DNA from: Tahibacter amnicola
GTDB taxonomy: Bacteria > Pseudomonadota > Gammaproteobacteria > Xanthomonadales > Rhodanobacteraceae
Reading direction: 5' to 3'
Length of the DNA stretch: 64,000 bases
Assembly (NCBI RefSeq): GCF_025398735.1
Contig: NZ_CP104694.1
Span: 4,489,001 to 4,553,000, forward strand
Shown here: one piece after another, positions 1 to 9,552 of the stretch
How the letters are laid out: the number at the start of each line of letters is the position of its first letter
Numbering within the stretch: the first letter of the stretch is position 1
Notes under the pieces: generated by a model
What the model saw: the letters and a program-made list of their open reading frames with translations, nothing else
Told to the model about the DNA's origin: nothing
Databases searched by the model: none
Position numbers and translations under genes: made by a program

Positions 1-954
1 TCGGACAACCTGCTCAACGGCGTCTTCTCAAGCAAGTTCAATACGCGCCGCGACAGCCTCTCCGTACAGGGCGACATTACCCTGGCCCCGCATCACCTGC
101 TGACCCTGGGTGGCGACCGGGTCGACGACAAGGTCGACAGCACCACCACCTTCGACGAACGCTCGCGCGAGGACATCGGCGTGTTCGCCCAGTACCAGGG
201 CCAGTTCGGGCGCCATGACGTGCAGCTGTCGGCGCGCAATGACGACAACGAGCAATTCGGCAGCCACGCTACCGGCGGTGCTGCCTGGGGCTACGGGCTC
301 ACCGAAAATCTGCGCCTGGTGACCAGCTACGGCACGGCCTTCAAGGCACCGACCTTCAACGAACTGTACTACCCGAACTTCGGAAACCCGACGCTGCAGC
401 CGGAAGAATCACGCTCGTTCGAGGTGGGCCTGCGCGGCCAGGCGGGCAACCTGCGCTGGTCGGTCGATGCATTCCATACCCGCGCGGACGAGCTGATCGC
501 CTATGACGCGTCCATTTCCAAGCCGGGCAATGTCGAGGAAGCAACCCTGCGCGGTATCGAAGCCAGCGTGGGCGCGCAGTTCGGCGACTGGTCCATCGAC
601 GCCAGCGCCACCGGCCTCGATCCACAGAACGATGCGAACAATAGCTACAAGGGCAACGATCTGCCGCGTCGCGCCCGCGTGTCCGGCCGCGTCGACGTGG
701 ATCGCGCCGTCGGCGACTTCCGCTTCGGCCTGACGTTCGCCGGCGAAGGCCGTCGCTACGACGACCTGGCCAATACCCGTAGCCTCGGCGGCTATGGCAC
801 GGTTGACCTGCGCGCCGAGTACGCCCTGGCCCCCGACTGGCTGGTCCAGGCCAAGGTGGTCAACATCGCCGACCACGACTACACGACCGCGGCGTTCTAC
901 AATCAGCCCGGTCGTAGCCATTTCGTGACGCTGCGCTATCGTCCCGCCCGCTGA
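1..954 (+). CDS. btuB: TonB-dependent vitamin B12 outer-membrane receptor, C-terminal part
   Basis: The reading frame is open from base 1 and ends at 954, giving the last 317 residues of an outer-membrane beta-barrel; the signal peptide, TonB box and plug lie upstream of the window. Alternating hydrophobic/polar strands and the segment YGTAFKAPTFNELYYPNFGN, followed by NPTLQPEES, are typical of BtuB-like TonB-dependent receptors. The following genes are all for cobalamin, which supports cobalamin or cobinamide as the ligand. The protein ends in RYRPAR rather than the terminal aromatic residue common in barrels. A B12 riboswitch would be expected upstream of the operon but cannot be seen here. 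Confidence 0.85.
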   Translation, partial: SDNLLNGVFSSKFNTRRDSLSVQGDITLAPHHLLTLGGDRVDDKVDSTTTFDERSREDIGVFAQYQGQFGRHDVQLSARNDDNEQFGSHATGGAAWGYGLTENLRLVTSYGTAFKAPTFNELYYPNFGNPTLQPEESRSFEVGLRGQAGNLRWSVDAFHTRADELIAYDASISKPGNVEEATLRGIEASVGAQFGDWSIDASATGLDPQNDANNSYKGNDLPRRARVSGRVDVDRAVGDFRFGLTFAGEGRRYDDLANTRSLGGYGTVDLRAEYALAPDWLVQAKVVNIADHDYTTAAFYNQPGRSHFVTLRYRPAR

Positions 955-1030
955 GCGGGCGCGGAAACCGCGTCAAACGGGCCGTCACGGCGACGGCCCG
1001 GTCCCATCACCCTTTGCCAGGAGATCCCCG

Positions 1031-1615
1031 ATGAAGTTCCTGCCTACCAAGAAGCAATGGCCTGTCCTGATCCTTCTGATGGTGCTGATGCTGGTCACGC
1101 GCTATCACCCGTGGGGTGAAGTGCTGCACGTCAAGGACGCCTCCATGGCCGTGTTCTTCGCGGCGGGCTTCTACCTCGGCGGTACCTTCGCGCTGCCGCT
1201 CCTGCTGCTCCAGGCGGGTCTCATCGACTATGTCTCGATCACGCAGTCGGGTATCAGCGATTACTGCGTCACCCCGGCCTATTCCATGCTGGTCGTTGCC
1301 TACGCGGTGCTGTGGTATGGCGGTCTGCTGTTTTCCCGTTACTACCGCCAGTCCGTGTCGACCCTGCTGCCGCTGGCCGGCGTCGCCCTGGCCAGCAACC
1401 TGGTCTCGTTCTGGATCTCCAACGGCTCGTTCTACTGGTTCGGCGGTCGCGTCGGCGAAGCGACGTTCGCCGGCTACATTGAGAACTTCCTCAAGTACAT
1501 GCCGTGGTTCGTCACGGTGTCGATGCTGTGGATCATCACCATGGCCGCCGCCCACGCCGTCGCCGTGTGGGGCTTCGGCTACCGGTACGAGAGCCCGCGC
1601 CAGAACCGCGCCTGA
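1031..1615 (+). CDS. btuM: BtuM-type solitary cobalamin transporter of the inner membrane
   Basis: 194 residues with about six hydrophobic segments, starting after a weak purine-rich stretch (ccaggagatcccc) 76 bases behind btuB. BtuM proteins resemble ECF-transporter S components and act without an ECF module in Gram-negative bacteria; the characterised Thiobacillus denitrificans protein uses a cysteine at about position 80 as cobalt ligand. Here Cys79 lies in ISDYCVTPAY, the position expected for that residue. Placement between btuB and cobO gives the inner-membrane step for corrinoid entry, and no btuCDF is present. The family assignment rests on size, topology, this cysteine and context; I could not align it. 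Confidence 0.75.
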   Translation: MKFLPTKKQWPVLILLMVLMLVTRYHPWGEVLHVKDASMAVFFAAGFYLGGTFALPLLLLQAGLIDYVSITQSGISDYCVTPAYSMLVVAYAVLWYGGLLFSRYYRQSVSTLLPLAGVALASNLVSFWISNGSFYWFGGRVGEATFAGYIENFLKYMPWFVTVSMLWIITMAAAHAVAVWGFGYRYESPRQNRA

Positions 1616-1621
1616 TCCGGC

Positions 1622-2230
1622 ATGGAAAGCGACGCACGCGCGCAGCGCCACCGCGAGCGGATGCAGCGCAAGAAAGCCCTCGTGGACGCGGGTATTGCCC
1701 GCGCCACGATCGAGCGCGGCATCATCGTGGTGAACACCGGCAACGGCAAAGGCAAGAGTTCCTCGGGCTTCGGCATGGTCGCGCGCGCGCTCGGCCACGG
1801 CTTGCACGTCGGTGTCGTGCAGTTCATCAAGGGCAGTTTCTCCACCGGCGAAGAGGCCTTTTTCCGGCGCTTTCCCGGGGAAGTCAGCTACCACGTGATG
1901 GGTGAGGGCTTCACCTGGGAAACGCAGGACCGCGAACGCGACATCCGCGCGGCGCAGAAAGCCTGGCAGCTGGCAGCCGACATGCTCAGCGATCCCGAAC
2001 TCGATCTGGTCCTGCTGGACGAGCTCAATATCGCGCTCAAGTACCAGTACGTCGACGTTGCCGACGTCATCGCGGCGTTGACCAGCCGGCCGCCCAACCA
2101 GCACGTTGTCATCACCGGGCGTGCGGCGCCACAGGCACTGGTGGATATCGCCGACACGGTCACCGAGATGCAGGTGGTCAAGCACGCCTTCGCAGCAGGC
2201 ATCAAGGCGCAGAAGGGAATCGAACTGTAG
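1622..2230 (+). CDS. cobO: Cob(I)yrinic acid a,c-diamide adenosyltransferase
   Basis: 202 residues, the usual length of the CobO/BtuR/CobA family, which transfers the 5'-deoxyadenosyl group of ATP to reduced corrinoids to make the Co-C bond. The diagnostic P-loop NTGNGKGKSSSGFG lies near residues 38-51, with later family motifs LLDELNIALKY and the GRAAP segment. The start is 6 bases after the btuM stop, so the two are co-transcribed. It handles imported corrinoid before loop assembly by the downstream genes. An 8-bp hairpin (2240-2259) follows in the gap to cbiB. Confidence 0.93.
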   Translation: MESDARAQRHRERMQRKKALVDAGIARATIERGIIVVNTGNGKGKSSSGFGMVARALGHGLHVGVVQFIKGSFSTGEEAFFRRFPGEVSYHVMGEGFTWETQDRERDIRAAQKAWQLAADMLSDPELDLVLLDELNIALKYQYVDVADVIAALTSRPPNQHVVITGRAAPQALVDIADTVTEMQVVKHAFAAGIKAQKGIEL

Positions 2231-2278
2231 CGGGCCCGGACACCGGCGCGTGCCGGTGTTGCATCGAGGGAGATCACG

Positions 2279-3199
2279 GTGGACATCTGGAGCGTGGCCC
2301 TGCTGGCGTTTGCGATCGATGCCCTCATCGGTGAACCGCGGCGATGGCACCCACTGGTCGGCTTCGGCCGCTGGGCTCGCGCGCTGGAGGATTGCCTGTA
2401 CGCCAATCGTCGTCGTCGCGGCCTGGTGGCACTGGGGCTGGCCGTCCTCCCGCCGGTGCTGCTGGTGACCCTGCTCTCATTCATCCCGTCGATGGCGACT
2501 CTCGTCAGCGTCCTCGCCTTGTATGCAGCCATCGGCCTGCGCAGCCTGCACGAACACGGGTATGCCGTCGCGCACGCGCTGGAGACCGGTGACCTGGACC
2601 AGGCGCGCACCTGCCTGTCGCACATTGTCAGCCGCGACACGGCAGCGCTCGAGCCATCGCAGGTCGCCGCCGGCGCTACGGAATCCGTACTGGAAAACGG
2701 CAACGACGCCGTGTTCGGTGCGTTCTTCTGGTTTCTGCTCGCCGGCGCACCCGGCGTCGTCTTTTATCGACTGGTCAACACGCTGGACGCCATGTGGGGC
2801 TACCGGAACAGCCGTTACGGTCGCTTCGGCTGGGCCGCGGCGCGCCTGGACGACGTGCTCAACTGGATCCCCGCCCGGCTGACGGCCCTGACTTATGCGG
2901 TATGCGGCCGGTATCGCCGTGCCCTGGCGTGCTGGCGCACCCAGGCACCCGCGTGGGACAGCCCCAACGCCGGGCCGGTGATGGCGGCCGGTGCCGGCGC
3001 CCTCGGGGTTCGCCTCGGCGGCCCTGCGCCCTACGAAGGGCAGTGGCACGATCGTCCCATGCTGGGCGAGGGCTCGGAACCGGAATCCGGGCACGTGCAT
3101 GACGCGCTGTCACTGGTGCGGCGCGGCGCCGTCCTGTGGCTGATCCTCGTTTTCCTGGTCGAATGGTCGGGCCTGGCCCACTGGATGCTCCATGCTTGA
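2279..3199 (+). CDS. cbiB: Adenosylcobinamide-phosphate synthase
   Basis: Integral membrane enzyme of 306 residues that joins the aminopropanol phosphate arm to adenosylcobyric acid. It starts at GTG 2279 behind a clear gagggag ribosome site. It has several transmembrane helices and the CbiB hallmark segments [20 protein letters not shown] near the N-terminus and [20 protein letters not shown] in the middle. The last 8 bases overlap cobD, whose product supplies aminopropanol phosphate, consistent with coupled translation. Naming follows Salmonella; the Pseudomonas name is cobD. Confidence 0.93.
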   Translation: MDIWSVALLAFAIDALIGEPRRWHPLVGFGRWARALEDCLYANRRRRGLVALGLAVLPPVLLVTLLSFIPSMATLVSVLALYAAIGLRSLHEHGYAVAHALETGDLDQARTCLSHIVSRDTAALEPSQVAAGATESVLENGNDAVFGAFFWFLLAGAPGVVFYRLVNTLDAMWGYRNSRYGRFGWAAARLDDVLNWIPARLTALTYAVCGRYRRALACWRTQAPAWDSPNAGPVMAAGAGALGVRLGGPAPYEGQWHDRPMLGEGSEPESGHVHDALSLVRRGAVLWLILVFLVEWSGLAHWMLHA

Positions 3200-4196
3200 A
3201 CACGGTGGCCGCCTGCTGCGCGCAGCCCGCCAATACGGGATCGATGCCACGCAGTGGCTCGACCTCTCGACCGGCATCAATCCTGACGGCTGGCCGGTGC
3301 CGGACATCCCCGCCGCGGTGTGGCGGCGTCTGCCGGACGATGACGACCCGCTGGAAACGGTTGCCGCGGCGTACTACGGAGCGCCCCGGGTGCTGGCTGT
3401 CGCCGGCTCGCAAGCCGCGATCCAGGCGCTGCCGCGGCTGCGGAGGCGGTCGCGGGTGGGCGTCATCGCGCCCGGCTATGCGGAACACGCGCACGGCTGG
3501 AGCCGCGCCGGCCACGATGTGCTGCGTTGTCCGGCACAGGACCTGTTCGAATCCGCGCACCGCTTCGACGTCGTCGTACTGATCCACCCCAACAACCCCG
3601 GCGGCGAGACATTCGATCGCAACGCCCTGCTCCACTTGCATCAGACGCTGGCGATGCGCGGTGGATGGCTGGTGGTCGACGAGGCGTTCATGGACATGAG
3701 TCCCGACGTCTCGCTGGCGCCCGACACCGATCGCGAAGGCCTGGTAGTGCTTCGATCACCCGGAAAATTCTTCGGGCTGGCCGGTGCCCGCGCGGGATTC
3801 GTCGCCGCAACGGCGTTCCTGCTGGCGCAGCTGCGCGTCGAGCTGGGTCCCTGGACCGTTGCTGCGCCGACACGCTGGCTGCTCCGCCAGGCACTGGAGG
3901 ACAAGGCCTGGCAAGACGCCGCTCGCGACCGGCTCCAGCGTGACGGTGCGCGGCTGACGCAGCTGCTCGGCGAACACGGATTGCCGCCCGACGGCGGCAC
4001 CGCCCTGTTCCAGTGGATCCGAACACCGTATTCCCGCGAAATCCACGAGCAGCTGGCGCGCATGGGCATCCTCACCCGCTTGTTCGACGAACCGCCCAGC
4101 CTGCGTTTCGGACTGCCGGGCGACGACGCCGGATGGCACCGGCTCGGCACCGCGCTCGCACAGCTACCCCAGACGTTGCGGAGTCCCTGCGCATGA
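3192..4196 (+). CDS. cobD: L-threonine-O-3-phosphate decarboxylase (PLP enzyme)
   Basis: 334 residues, fold-type I PLP protein of the CobD/CobC family that makes (R)-1-amino-2-propanol phosphate for CbiB. Visible motifs are the N-terminal [17 protein letters not shown], the NNPGG substrate region, VVDEAFMDM and the Schiff-base lysine in [15 protein letters not shown]. The ATG lies inside the end of cbiB, and the TGA overlaps the cobQ start as ATGA, so translation is probably coupled in this run of genes. Confidence 0.9.
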   Translation: MLEHGGRLLRAARQYGIDATQWLDLSTGINPDGWPVPDIPAAVWRRLPDDDDPLETVAAAYYGAPRVLAVAGSQAAIQALPRLRRRSRVGVIAPGYAEHAHGWSRAGHDVLRCPAQDLFESAHRFDVVVLIHPNNPGGETFDRNALLHLHQTLAMRGGWLVVDEAFMDMSPDVSLAPDTDREGLVVLRSPGKFFGLAGARAGFVAATAFLLAQLRVELGPWTVAAPTRWLLRQALEDKAWQDAARDRLQRDGARLTQLLGEHGLPPDGGTALFQWIRTPYSREIHEQLARMGILTRLFDEPPSLRFGLPGDDAGWHRLGTALAQLPQTLRSPCA

Positions 4197-5671
4197 CCGC
4201 GCGTGTCCTGATGGTGCAAGGCACCACCTCCGATGCCGGCAAGAGCACGCTGGTTACCGGCCTGTGCCGCTGGCTGCGCCGCCGCGGCGTCGCCGTCGCG
4301 CCGTTCAAGCCGCAGAACATGGCGCTTAATTCGGCTGTCACGGTCGACGGCGGCGAGATCGGTCGCGCCCAGGCGGTGCAGGCACAGGCCGCCGGATTGG
4401 CGCCGCACACCGATTTCAATCCGATCCTGCTCAAGCCCACGACCGACATTGGCGCACAGGTGATCGTGCACGGTCGCGCCGTGGCCACGCTGCAGGCACA
4501 GGCGTATCACGACTACAAGAGAATCGCACGGGAGGCCGTGCTGGCGTCGCATCAGCGCCTGGTCGAGCGCTATGACGCCGTGATCGTCGAAGGGGCCGGC
4601 AGCCCGGCCGAGATCAACCTGCGCGCCAACGACATCGCCAACATGGGCTATGCCGAAATGGTGGACTGTCCGGTGATCCTGATCGCCGACATCGACCGCG
4701 GCGGTGTGTTCGCTCATATCGTCGGCACGCTCGCCCTGTTATCCAGCACGGAGCGCGACCGTGTAGTTGGCTTCGTGATCAATCGCTTCCGTGGCGACCT
4801 GGCCTTGCTGCAGCCCGGCCTGGACTGGCTGGAACAGGAGACAGGCAAGCCGGTCCTGGGTGTGCTTCCCTACCTGATGGATCTGCATATCGACGCCGAG
4901 GATGCCCTGCCCCGCACTGCTACGGGCAGCACCGACGCAGCGCTGCGCGTGGTGATCCCGGCACTGCCGCGCATCAGCAACCACACGGATTTCGATGCAC
5001 TGCGCCTGCATCCCCAGGTCGCCGTTACCTATGTGGGGCCTGGCCAGCCGGTTCCGCCGGCAGACCTGATCGTTCTGCCCGGTTCCAAGGCGGTGCGCGC
5101 CGACCTGCACTGGCTGCGCCAGAACGGCTGGGAGACAGCCCTGCAGCGCCACTTGCGCTACGGCGGGAAAGTCATCGGCATCTGCGGCGGGCTGCAGATG
5201 CTCGGCACGCACGTACACGACCCCGATGGTATCGAAGGTCCGGCCGGCAGCACGCCCGGCTTCAGCTGGCTCGACCTCGAAACCGTCCTGGAGCCGGAAA
5301 AGCAGCTGCGCAACGTGCGTGGACGGCTGGCACAAAGTGATGCGCCCGTGACAGGCTACGAGATTCACTGCGGCATCAGCACGGGCCCGGCCTTGGCACG
5401 GCCGGCGCTGCATCTGGATGCGCGGGGTCCTGACGGCGCGCGCTCGGCGGACGACCAGATTCTCGCCACCTATGTGCATGGCGTCTTCGACTCGCCTCCG
5501 GCTTGCCAGGCGATCCTGCGATGGGCCGGATTGTCGCAGCCGCAATCGCTGGACATGGTCGCGCTGCGGGAGCGCGGCATCGACCGCCTGGCCGACGCGG
5601 TGCAGGAACACCTCGACATTCCTCGCCTGGAGCGACTGCTCGCCGTGGACGCATCCCCGTGCATACCTTGA
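4193..5671 (+). CDS. cobQ: Cobyric acid synthase (glutamine-hydrolysing)
   Basis: 492 residues. It amidates four carboxylates of adenosylcobyrinic acid a,c-diamide. The start was set at ATG 4193, in the ATGA overlap with cobD, giving [19 protein letters not shown]; an in-frame extension upstream lies wholly inside cobD. The N-terminal dethiobiotin-synthetase-like ATPase carries the P-loop [10 protein letters not shown] and the C-terminal class I amidotransferase-like domain has the nucleophile Cys in [10 protein letters not shown] and a His in YEIHCGIS. The enzyme may process imported incomplete corrinoids, since no corrin-ring genes are visible. Confidence 0.93.
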   Translation: MTARVLMVQGTTSDAGKSTLVTGLCRWLRRRGVAVAPFKPQNMALNSAVTVDGGEIGRAQAVQAQAAGLAPHTDFNPILLKPTTDIGAQVIVHGRAVATLQAQAYHDYKRIAREAVLASHQRLVERYDAVIVEGAGSPAEINLRANDIANMGYAEMVDCPVILIADIDRGGVFAHIVGTLALLSSTERDRVVGFVINRFRGDLALLQPGLDWLEQETGKPVLGVLPYLMDLHIDAEDALPRTATGSTDAALRVVIPALPRISNHTDFDALRLHPQVAVTYVGPGQPVPPADLIVLPGSKAVRADLHWLRQNGWETALQRHLRYGGKVIGICGGLQMLGTHVHDPDGIEGPAGSTPGFSWLDLETVLEPEKQLRNVRGRLAQSDAPVTGYEIHCGISTGPALARPALHLDARGPDGARSADDQILATYVHGVFDSPPACQAILRWAGLSQPQSLDMVALRERGIDRLADAVQEHLDIPRLERLLAVDASPCIP

Positions 5672-6177
5672 TCCTCGGCGGCGCACGCTCGGGCAAGAGC
5701 CGTCACGCGGAACTGCTGGCGCAGCAATCGGGCGCCGAGGTCCGCTACATCGCCACCTGCGTGCCGGGTGACGCCGAAATGGCCGAACGCGTGGCACACC
5801 ACCGTGCACGCCGCCCCGCCGAGTGGGCCGTCATCGAGGAACCGATTGCATTGGGTTCGCTGCTGCGCCGCGAGGCGGACACTACGCGCTTCCTGCTCGT
5901 GGACTGTCTCACGCTGTGGCTGAGCAACCTCCTGTGCCATCGGGATCCGCACTGTTTTGCGCGCGAACGACAGTCGCTACTCGATGCCCTCTCCACCCTG
6001 CCCGGCACGGTCCTGTTCGTCAGCAATGAAGTCGGCCAGGGTATCGTGCCCATGGGGGAACTCAGCCGCCGGTTTGTCGACGAGGCCGGTCGCCTTCACC
6101 AGGACATCGCCGCGTGTGTGCCCCGCGTCATCTTCACGATCGCCGGAATTGCCGTGCCGGTGAAGCCACCGCGCTGA
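5659..6177 (+). CDS. cobU: Adenosylcobinamide kinase / adenosylcobinamide-phosphate guanylyltransferase
   Basis: 172 residues, the usual CobU/CobP length. The chosen start is GTG 5659, overlapping the end of cobQ by 13 bases, because it places the family P-loop GGARSGKS right at the N-terminus; a longer in-frame extension lies inside cobQ. Later motifs include [12 protein letters not shown] and [11 protein letters not shown], both typical of the family. It makes adenosylcobinamide-GDP, the substrate of CobS, which is not in this operon. Confidence 0.92.
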   Translation: MHTLILGGARSGKSRHAELLAQQSGAEVRYIATCVPGDAEMAERVAHHRARRPAEWAVIEEPIALGSLLRREADTTRFLLVDCLTLWLSNLLCHRDPHCFARERQSLLDALSTLPGTVLFVSNEVGQGIVPMGELSRRFVDEAGRLHQDIAACVPRVIFTIAGIAVPVKPPR

Positions 6178-6226
6178 ACGCTCGTTCCCGATTGATTGCC
6201 ACGGATTCATCGCCAAGGAGTGACCC

Positions 6227-7279
6227 ATGTCGTTGCAGTGGTTGCAGCAACCCGCCAAGCCCGTCGACATCAGCAGCCGTGACGCCGCAGCGGCACGCCA
6301 GGATGACCTCACCAAGCCCCGTGGCGCCCTGGGCGGACTGGAAGCATTGGCGATCCAGCTGGCCGGCCTGCAGGCGCGCCCCTGCCCGGCGATCGATCGC
6401 GTGCACATTACGGTGTTTGCCGCCGACCACGGCATCGCGTCCGCAGGCGTTTCGGCCTATCCACAGGTAGTGACCGGCGAAATGGTGCGGAATTTTGCCA
6501 GCGGCGGCGCGGCGATCAGCGTGCTGGCGCGCCAGCTGGCCGCTACGCTCGACGTGGTGAACCTGGGAACGGTAAACGACCCCGGCGAGATCGCCGGCGT
6601 GCGCCGCGCCATCATCGCTCCCTCCACGGCCAACTTCCTCGACCAGGCCGCCATGTCAGACGACCAGTTGGTCCGCGCGCTGGACGAAGGCGCACAGGCC
6701 GTGCGGCGCGCACAGTCGGCCGGCTCGGAACTGTTCATTGGTGGAGAAATGGGTATCGGCAACACGACTGCAGCCACGGCGCTGGCTTGCGTCTTGCTCG
6801 AAGCAGGCCCGCCGGAGATCACAGGCGCCGGCACGGGACTTGACGAGGAGGGAGTGCGCCACAAAGCCGAGATCATCGCCCGGGCGGTCGCATTCCATCG
6901 CGGGTTTGTCGCCGATCCCCTGGAAGCCCTGCGTCGGCTCGGCGGATTTGAGATTGCAGCACTCGTCGGCAGCTACGTGAGTGCCGCGCAACACGGTATC
7001 GTGGTGCTCGTTGATGGATTCATCAGCTCGGTAGCGGCCTTGGCCGCCGTTGCCATCAATCCCGGTTGCCGCGAATGGATGCTCTTTGCCCATCGCTCCG
7101 CCGAGCGCGGTCACCAGCGCGTACTCGATGCACTGGCGGCAAATCCCCTGCTCGATCTCGGCATGCGCCTGGGCGAAGGCAGTGGCGCGGCACTGGCCGT
7201 GCCCATCGTGCGCCTGGCCTGCGCCCTTGCGCGCGATATGGCCACGTTCTCGCAGGCCGGCGTGAGCAACCGCGACTGA
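6227..7279 (+). CDS. cobT: Nicotinate-nucleotide--dimethylbenzimidazole phosphoribosyltransferase
   Basis: 350 residues, standard CobT length. It activates the lower-ligand base (DMB or another benzimidazole) to alpha-ribazole phosphate. A strong aaggag site precedes the ATG by 6 bases. Family motifs are the N-terminal [42 protein letters not shown], the GTGLD segment and the C-terminal [14 protein letters not shown] with its catalytic glutamate. It is the last gene of the operon and is followed by a perfect 12-bp hairpin. The gene for the final joining enzyme, cobS, is missing from the usual place next to it. Confidence 0.95.
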   Translation: MSLQWLQQPAKPVDISSRDAAAARQDDLTKPRGALGGLEALAIQLAGLQARPCPAIDRVHITVFAADHGIASAGVSAYPQVVTGEMVRNFASGGAAISVLARQLAATLDVVNLGTVNDPGEIAGVRRAIIAPSTANFLDQAAMSDDQLVRALDEGAQAVRRAQSAGSELFIGGEMGIGNTTAATALACVLLEAGPPEITGAGTGLDEEGVRHKAEIIARAVAFHRGFVADPLEALRRLGGFEIAALVGSYVSAAQHGIVVLVDGFISSVAALAAVAINPGCREWMLFAHRSAERGHQRVLDALAANPLLDLGMRLGEGSGAALAVPIVRLACALARDMATFSQAGVSNRD

Positions 7280-7286
7280 GCACGAC

Positions 7287-7317
7287 GCCGGAGGTGCGTA
7301 ACGGGCGCACCTCCGGC
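7287..7317. terminator. Bidirectional hairpin between cobT and the chitinase operon
   Basis: Perfect 12-bp inverted repeat (arms 7287-7298 and 7306-7317, seven-base loop) sitting between two convergent genes that end at 7279 and 7335. There is no T run on either side, so intrinsic termination is likely weak or helped by other factors. Confidence 0.6.
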
Positions 7318-7334
7318 GCAGTACTTCACCGCGG

Positions 7335-9491
7335 TTACGGTGACTGGAATCCGTTGCGGAAGATGACATCCGTCGGCGGCAGGCTGGCGGTTTCATCGCG
7401 CAGCGCATAGGTACTGCCGCCAAAGGTCACCGTCCAGTTCGACGGCGCCACCATCGGCAGGTAGTACACCCATTCGACTTCCATCGACCCGCCCGGCGGC
7501 AATGCACTCCAGCTGGACGACAGCCGCGCGCGGTGGAAGTCGCCCTGCAGGCCGCCGACGTTGCTGCCGGAGTGGCCCGTCTGGTGCACCGCCAGCGTGG
7601 CCCCGGACCAGTTGGTCCAGTTTGCCGGCGCCGTCGTGGCCGCGTCGAACTCGAACTGCGCGCCAGCCGGTATCGTCGTCGTAGAATTGTTGACAATCTT
7701 CAATTTCGGCGAAATAGGATAATTGCTGTCGCCGATGTCGAACTCGCTGACGGTGATCGTCGCGTCCAGCGTGCCGGCCACGGTGATGGGTTGGGGCACC
7801 CGCCGGTTGCCATAGGGCGATGCCGTCTGGAATCGCTGGAAGTAGATGTCGGTGAGCGTGGTTCCGATGAAATACTCGCCCTGCCCGCCGCGGCGGACCG
7901 GATGCCAGGCGTAGTCGCCGGCCAGTTCCCAGAACATCACACCGCCGATGCCCTTGTTGACGATGTAATTGGCCTTCGTCGTCGTGGACTCATCGTCTTC
8001 CGTCGACAGGAACACGTTCTTCTGGGCGTTCCACAGCCACGGCGACACCAGCGTGGTGTCGTAGTGGCGCGTATAGGTGCCCGTCAGGCGGTCGTCCGGG
8101 TCGTTCGTGGGATCCAGCCCGTAGCTGGCGATGTAGCTGGGCAGGATGTTCTGTTGCAGGTTCTTCGCATGCCACAGCGGATTGGAACCTGCCGGCATCT
8201 CCTGGCCGTTTTCCAGGTCATGCCAGAGATTGTCGATGCCGACCGCACCCTGGCCGCAGGTCGTAAGGCCCGTCGGGCAGCCGCTGGACTGCAACGCGGT
8301 GCCCCACAGTCCGTTCGTGCCGCCGCTGACGTTGCGCCAGCCACGCGTGTAGTAGGGAACGCCGATATTGATACGGCCGGCCGGCATTGCGCCGCGGAAA
8401 TAGTGATACGCCCAGTCGGTATTGAGATAGCCGATGTTGCCGTACTGCGGCGTGGAATACACATTCCAACGCACCAGCTCGGCATCGCGTCCGTCGTCGT
8501 ACAGTGCCGCGTTCGGGCCGACGAATTCGTTCCAGGCGCCATGCAGGTCGTAGGACATGATGTTGACGTAGTCCAGGTACTGGGTGACCTGGTAGGTCTC
8601 CATGCCACGGAGCAGGTAGCCCGACGCGGGCGCAGCGACTGTCAGAAGATAGTACTTGTTGTCCTGCGCCGAGGCTGCGTCGAGCTTTTCACGCAGTGTC
8701 TTCATCAGCGCCACATAACCTTGCATCAACGCCGCGCGACGCGGATTGGCAATGCTCCAGTCGAGCGGATTGCCGGCGTTGTTCATCGACGTGGCGTACT
8801 CGTAGTCGATATCGACGCCGTTGAATCCGAAGCGGCGCACGAAGGCCACCGCCGAATCGGCGAATGTGTTGATTGCTGCCTGGTTGACCTGGTTTGACGG
8901 CGTCACGGTCATCGTGAAGAAGCCGCCGCTCGGAATACGGGCGCCCGTGGCGTCGAAATAGCCGCCTGTTTCCGCCCAACCACCGACCGACACCAGCGTC
9001 TTGACGTTGGGATGGGTCTTCTTGAATTTGTTGAGCAGGTTGAAATGGCCTTTGTACGCGTACTCCGGATCCATCGTTGCACCGGCGACGCCCGGCCATT
9101 GCAGACCGGTCGCCGGATTCTGCGGATCCGATTCGTTGCCGATGGAAACGCGGTTGTTTTCATCCACGTGTGCGAAGGCGTAGTTGATATGGGTGATCTT
9201 GGTCCACGGAATATCGCTGGCCAGGTAGCGCGGCGCGTTGTTCGCGCCTGTTCGCCAGCTGGTGAAGTAGCCAATGATGCGGCGCGGATGGCCCGCACCC
9301 ATCTGTTCGCGGCCGTTGGCGTCGTACACCAGGCAATACGGCGTATTCACGCCGGCCGTCTTCTTCATGCCATCGGGACGGCATTGGTCGTGGTTGACCG
9401 CCTGGCCGACGGCCAGCGTCGATGACAGGCCAGCAACGAGTGCAATAGCGGCCGCGTACAGCCGCGCGTGCCGTGAGCGAGCAGTGATCAT
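7335..9491 (-). CDS. Secreted GH18 chitinase with C-terminal carbohydrate-binding-like domain
   Basis: 718 residues. A signal peptide (about 1-30) is followed by a glycoside hydrolase family 18 TIM barrel (about 68-530) and an all-beta C-terminal domain (about 560-700). The GH18 signature reads FGFNGVDIDYEY, with the acid/base Glu231 and Asp227/Asp229 present but Asn224 where the DxxDxDxE motif normally begins with Asp. The barrel also shows the strand-end motifs IGYFTSW and INYAFAH. The last residues, IFRNGFQSP, match a tail shared with four other secreted proteins in this window. It is third in a minus-strand operon, 61 bases behind the CBM2 protein. Substrate chitin is inferred from the family. 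Confidence 0.88.
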   Translation of the reverse strand: MITARSRHARLYAAAIALVAGLSSTLAVGQAVNHDQCRPDGMKKTAGVNTPYCLVYDANGREQMGAGHPRRIIGYFTSWRTGANNAPRYLASDIPWTKITHINYAFAHVDENNRVSIGNESDPQNPATGLQWPGVAGATMDPEYAYKGHFNLLNKFKKTHPNVKTLVSVGGWAETGGYFDATGARIPSGGFFTMTVTPSNQVNQAAINTFADSAVAFVRRFGFNGVDIDYEYATSMNNAGNPLDWSIANPRRAALMQGYVALMKTLREKLDAASAQDNKYYLLTVAAPASGYLLRGMETYQVTQYLDYVNIMSYDLHGAWNEFVGPNAALYDDGRDAELVRWNVYSTPQYGNIGYLNTDWAYHYFRGAMPAGRINIGVPYYTRGWRNVSGGTNGLWGTALQSSGCPTGLTTCGQGAVGIDNLWHDLENGQEMPAGSNPLWHAKNLQQNILPSYIASYGLDPTNDPDDRLTGTYTRHYDTTLVSPWLWNAQKNVFLSTEDDESTTTKANYIVNKGIGGVMFWELAGDYAWHPVRRGGQGEYFIGTTLTDIYFQRFQTASPYGNRRVPQPITVAGTLDATITVSEFDIGDSNYPISPKLKIVNNSTTTIPAGAQFEFDAATTAPANWTNWSGATLAVHQTGHSGSNVGGLQGDFHRARLSSSWSALPPGGSMEVEWVYYLPMVAPSNWTVTFGGSTYALRDETASLPPTDVIFRNGFQSP

Positions 9492-9552
9492 GGTGTTCCC
9501 TCAGCGTCCGGTGATGAGTTCGTTCTGGGTCAGGGGATTGCGTGATACGGCG

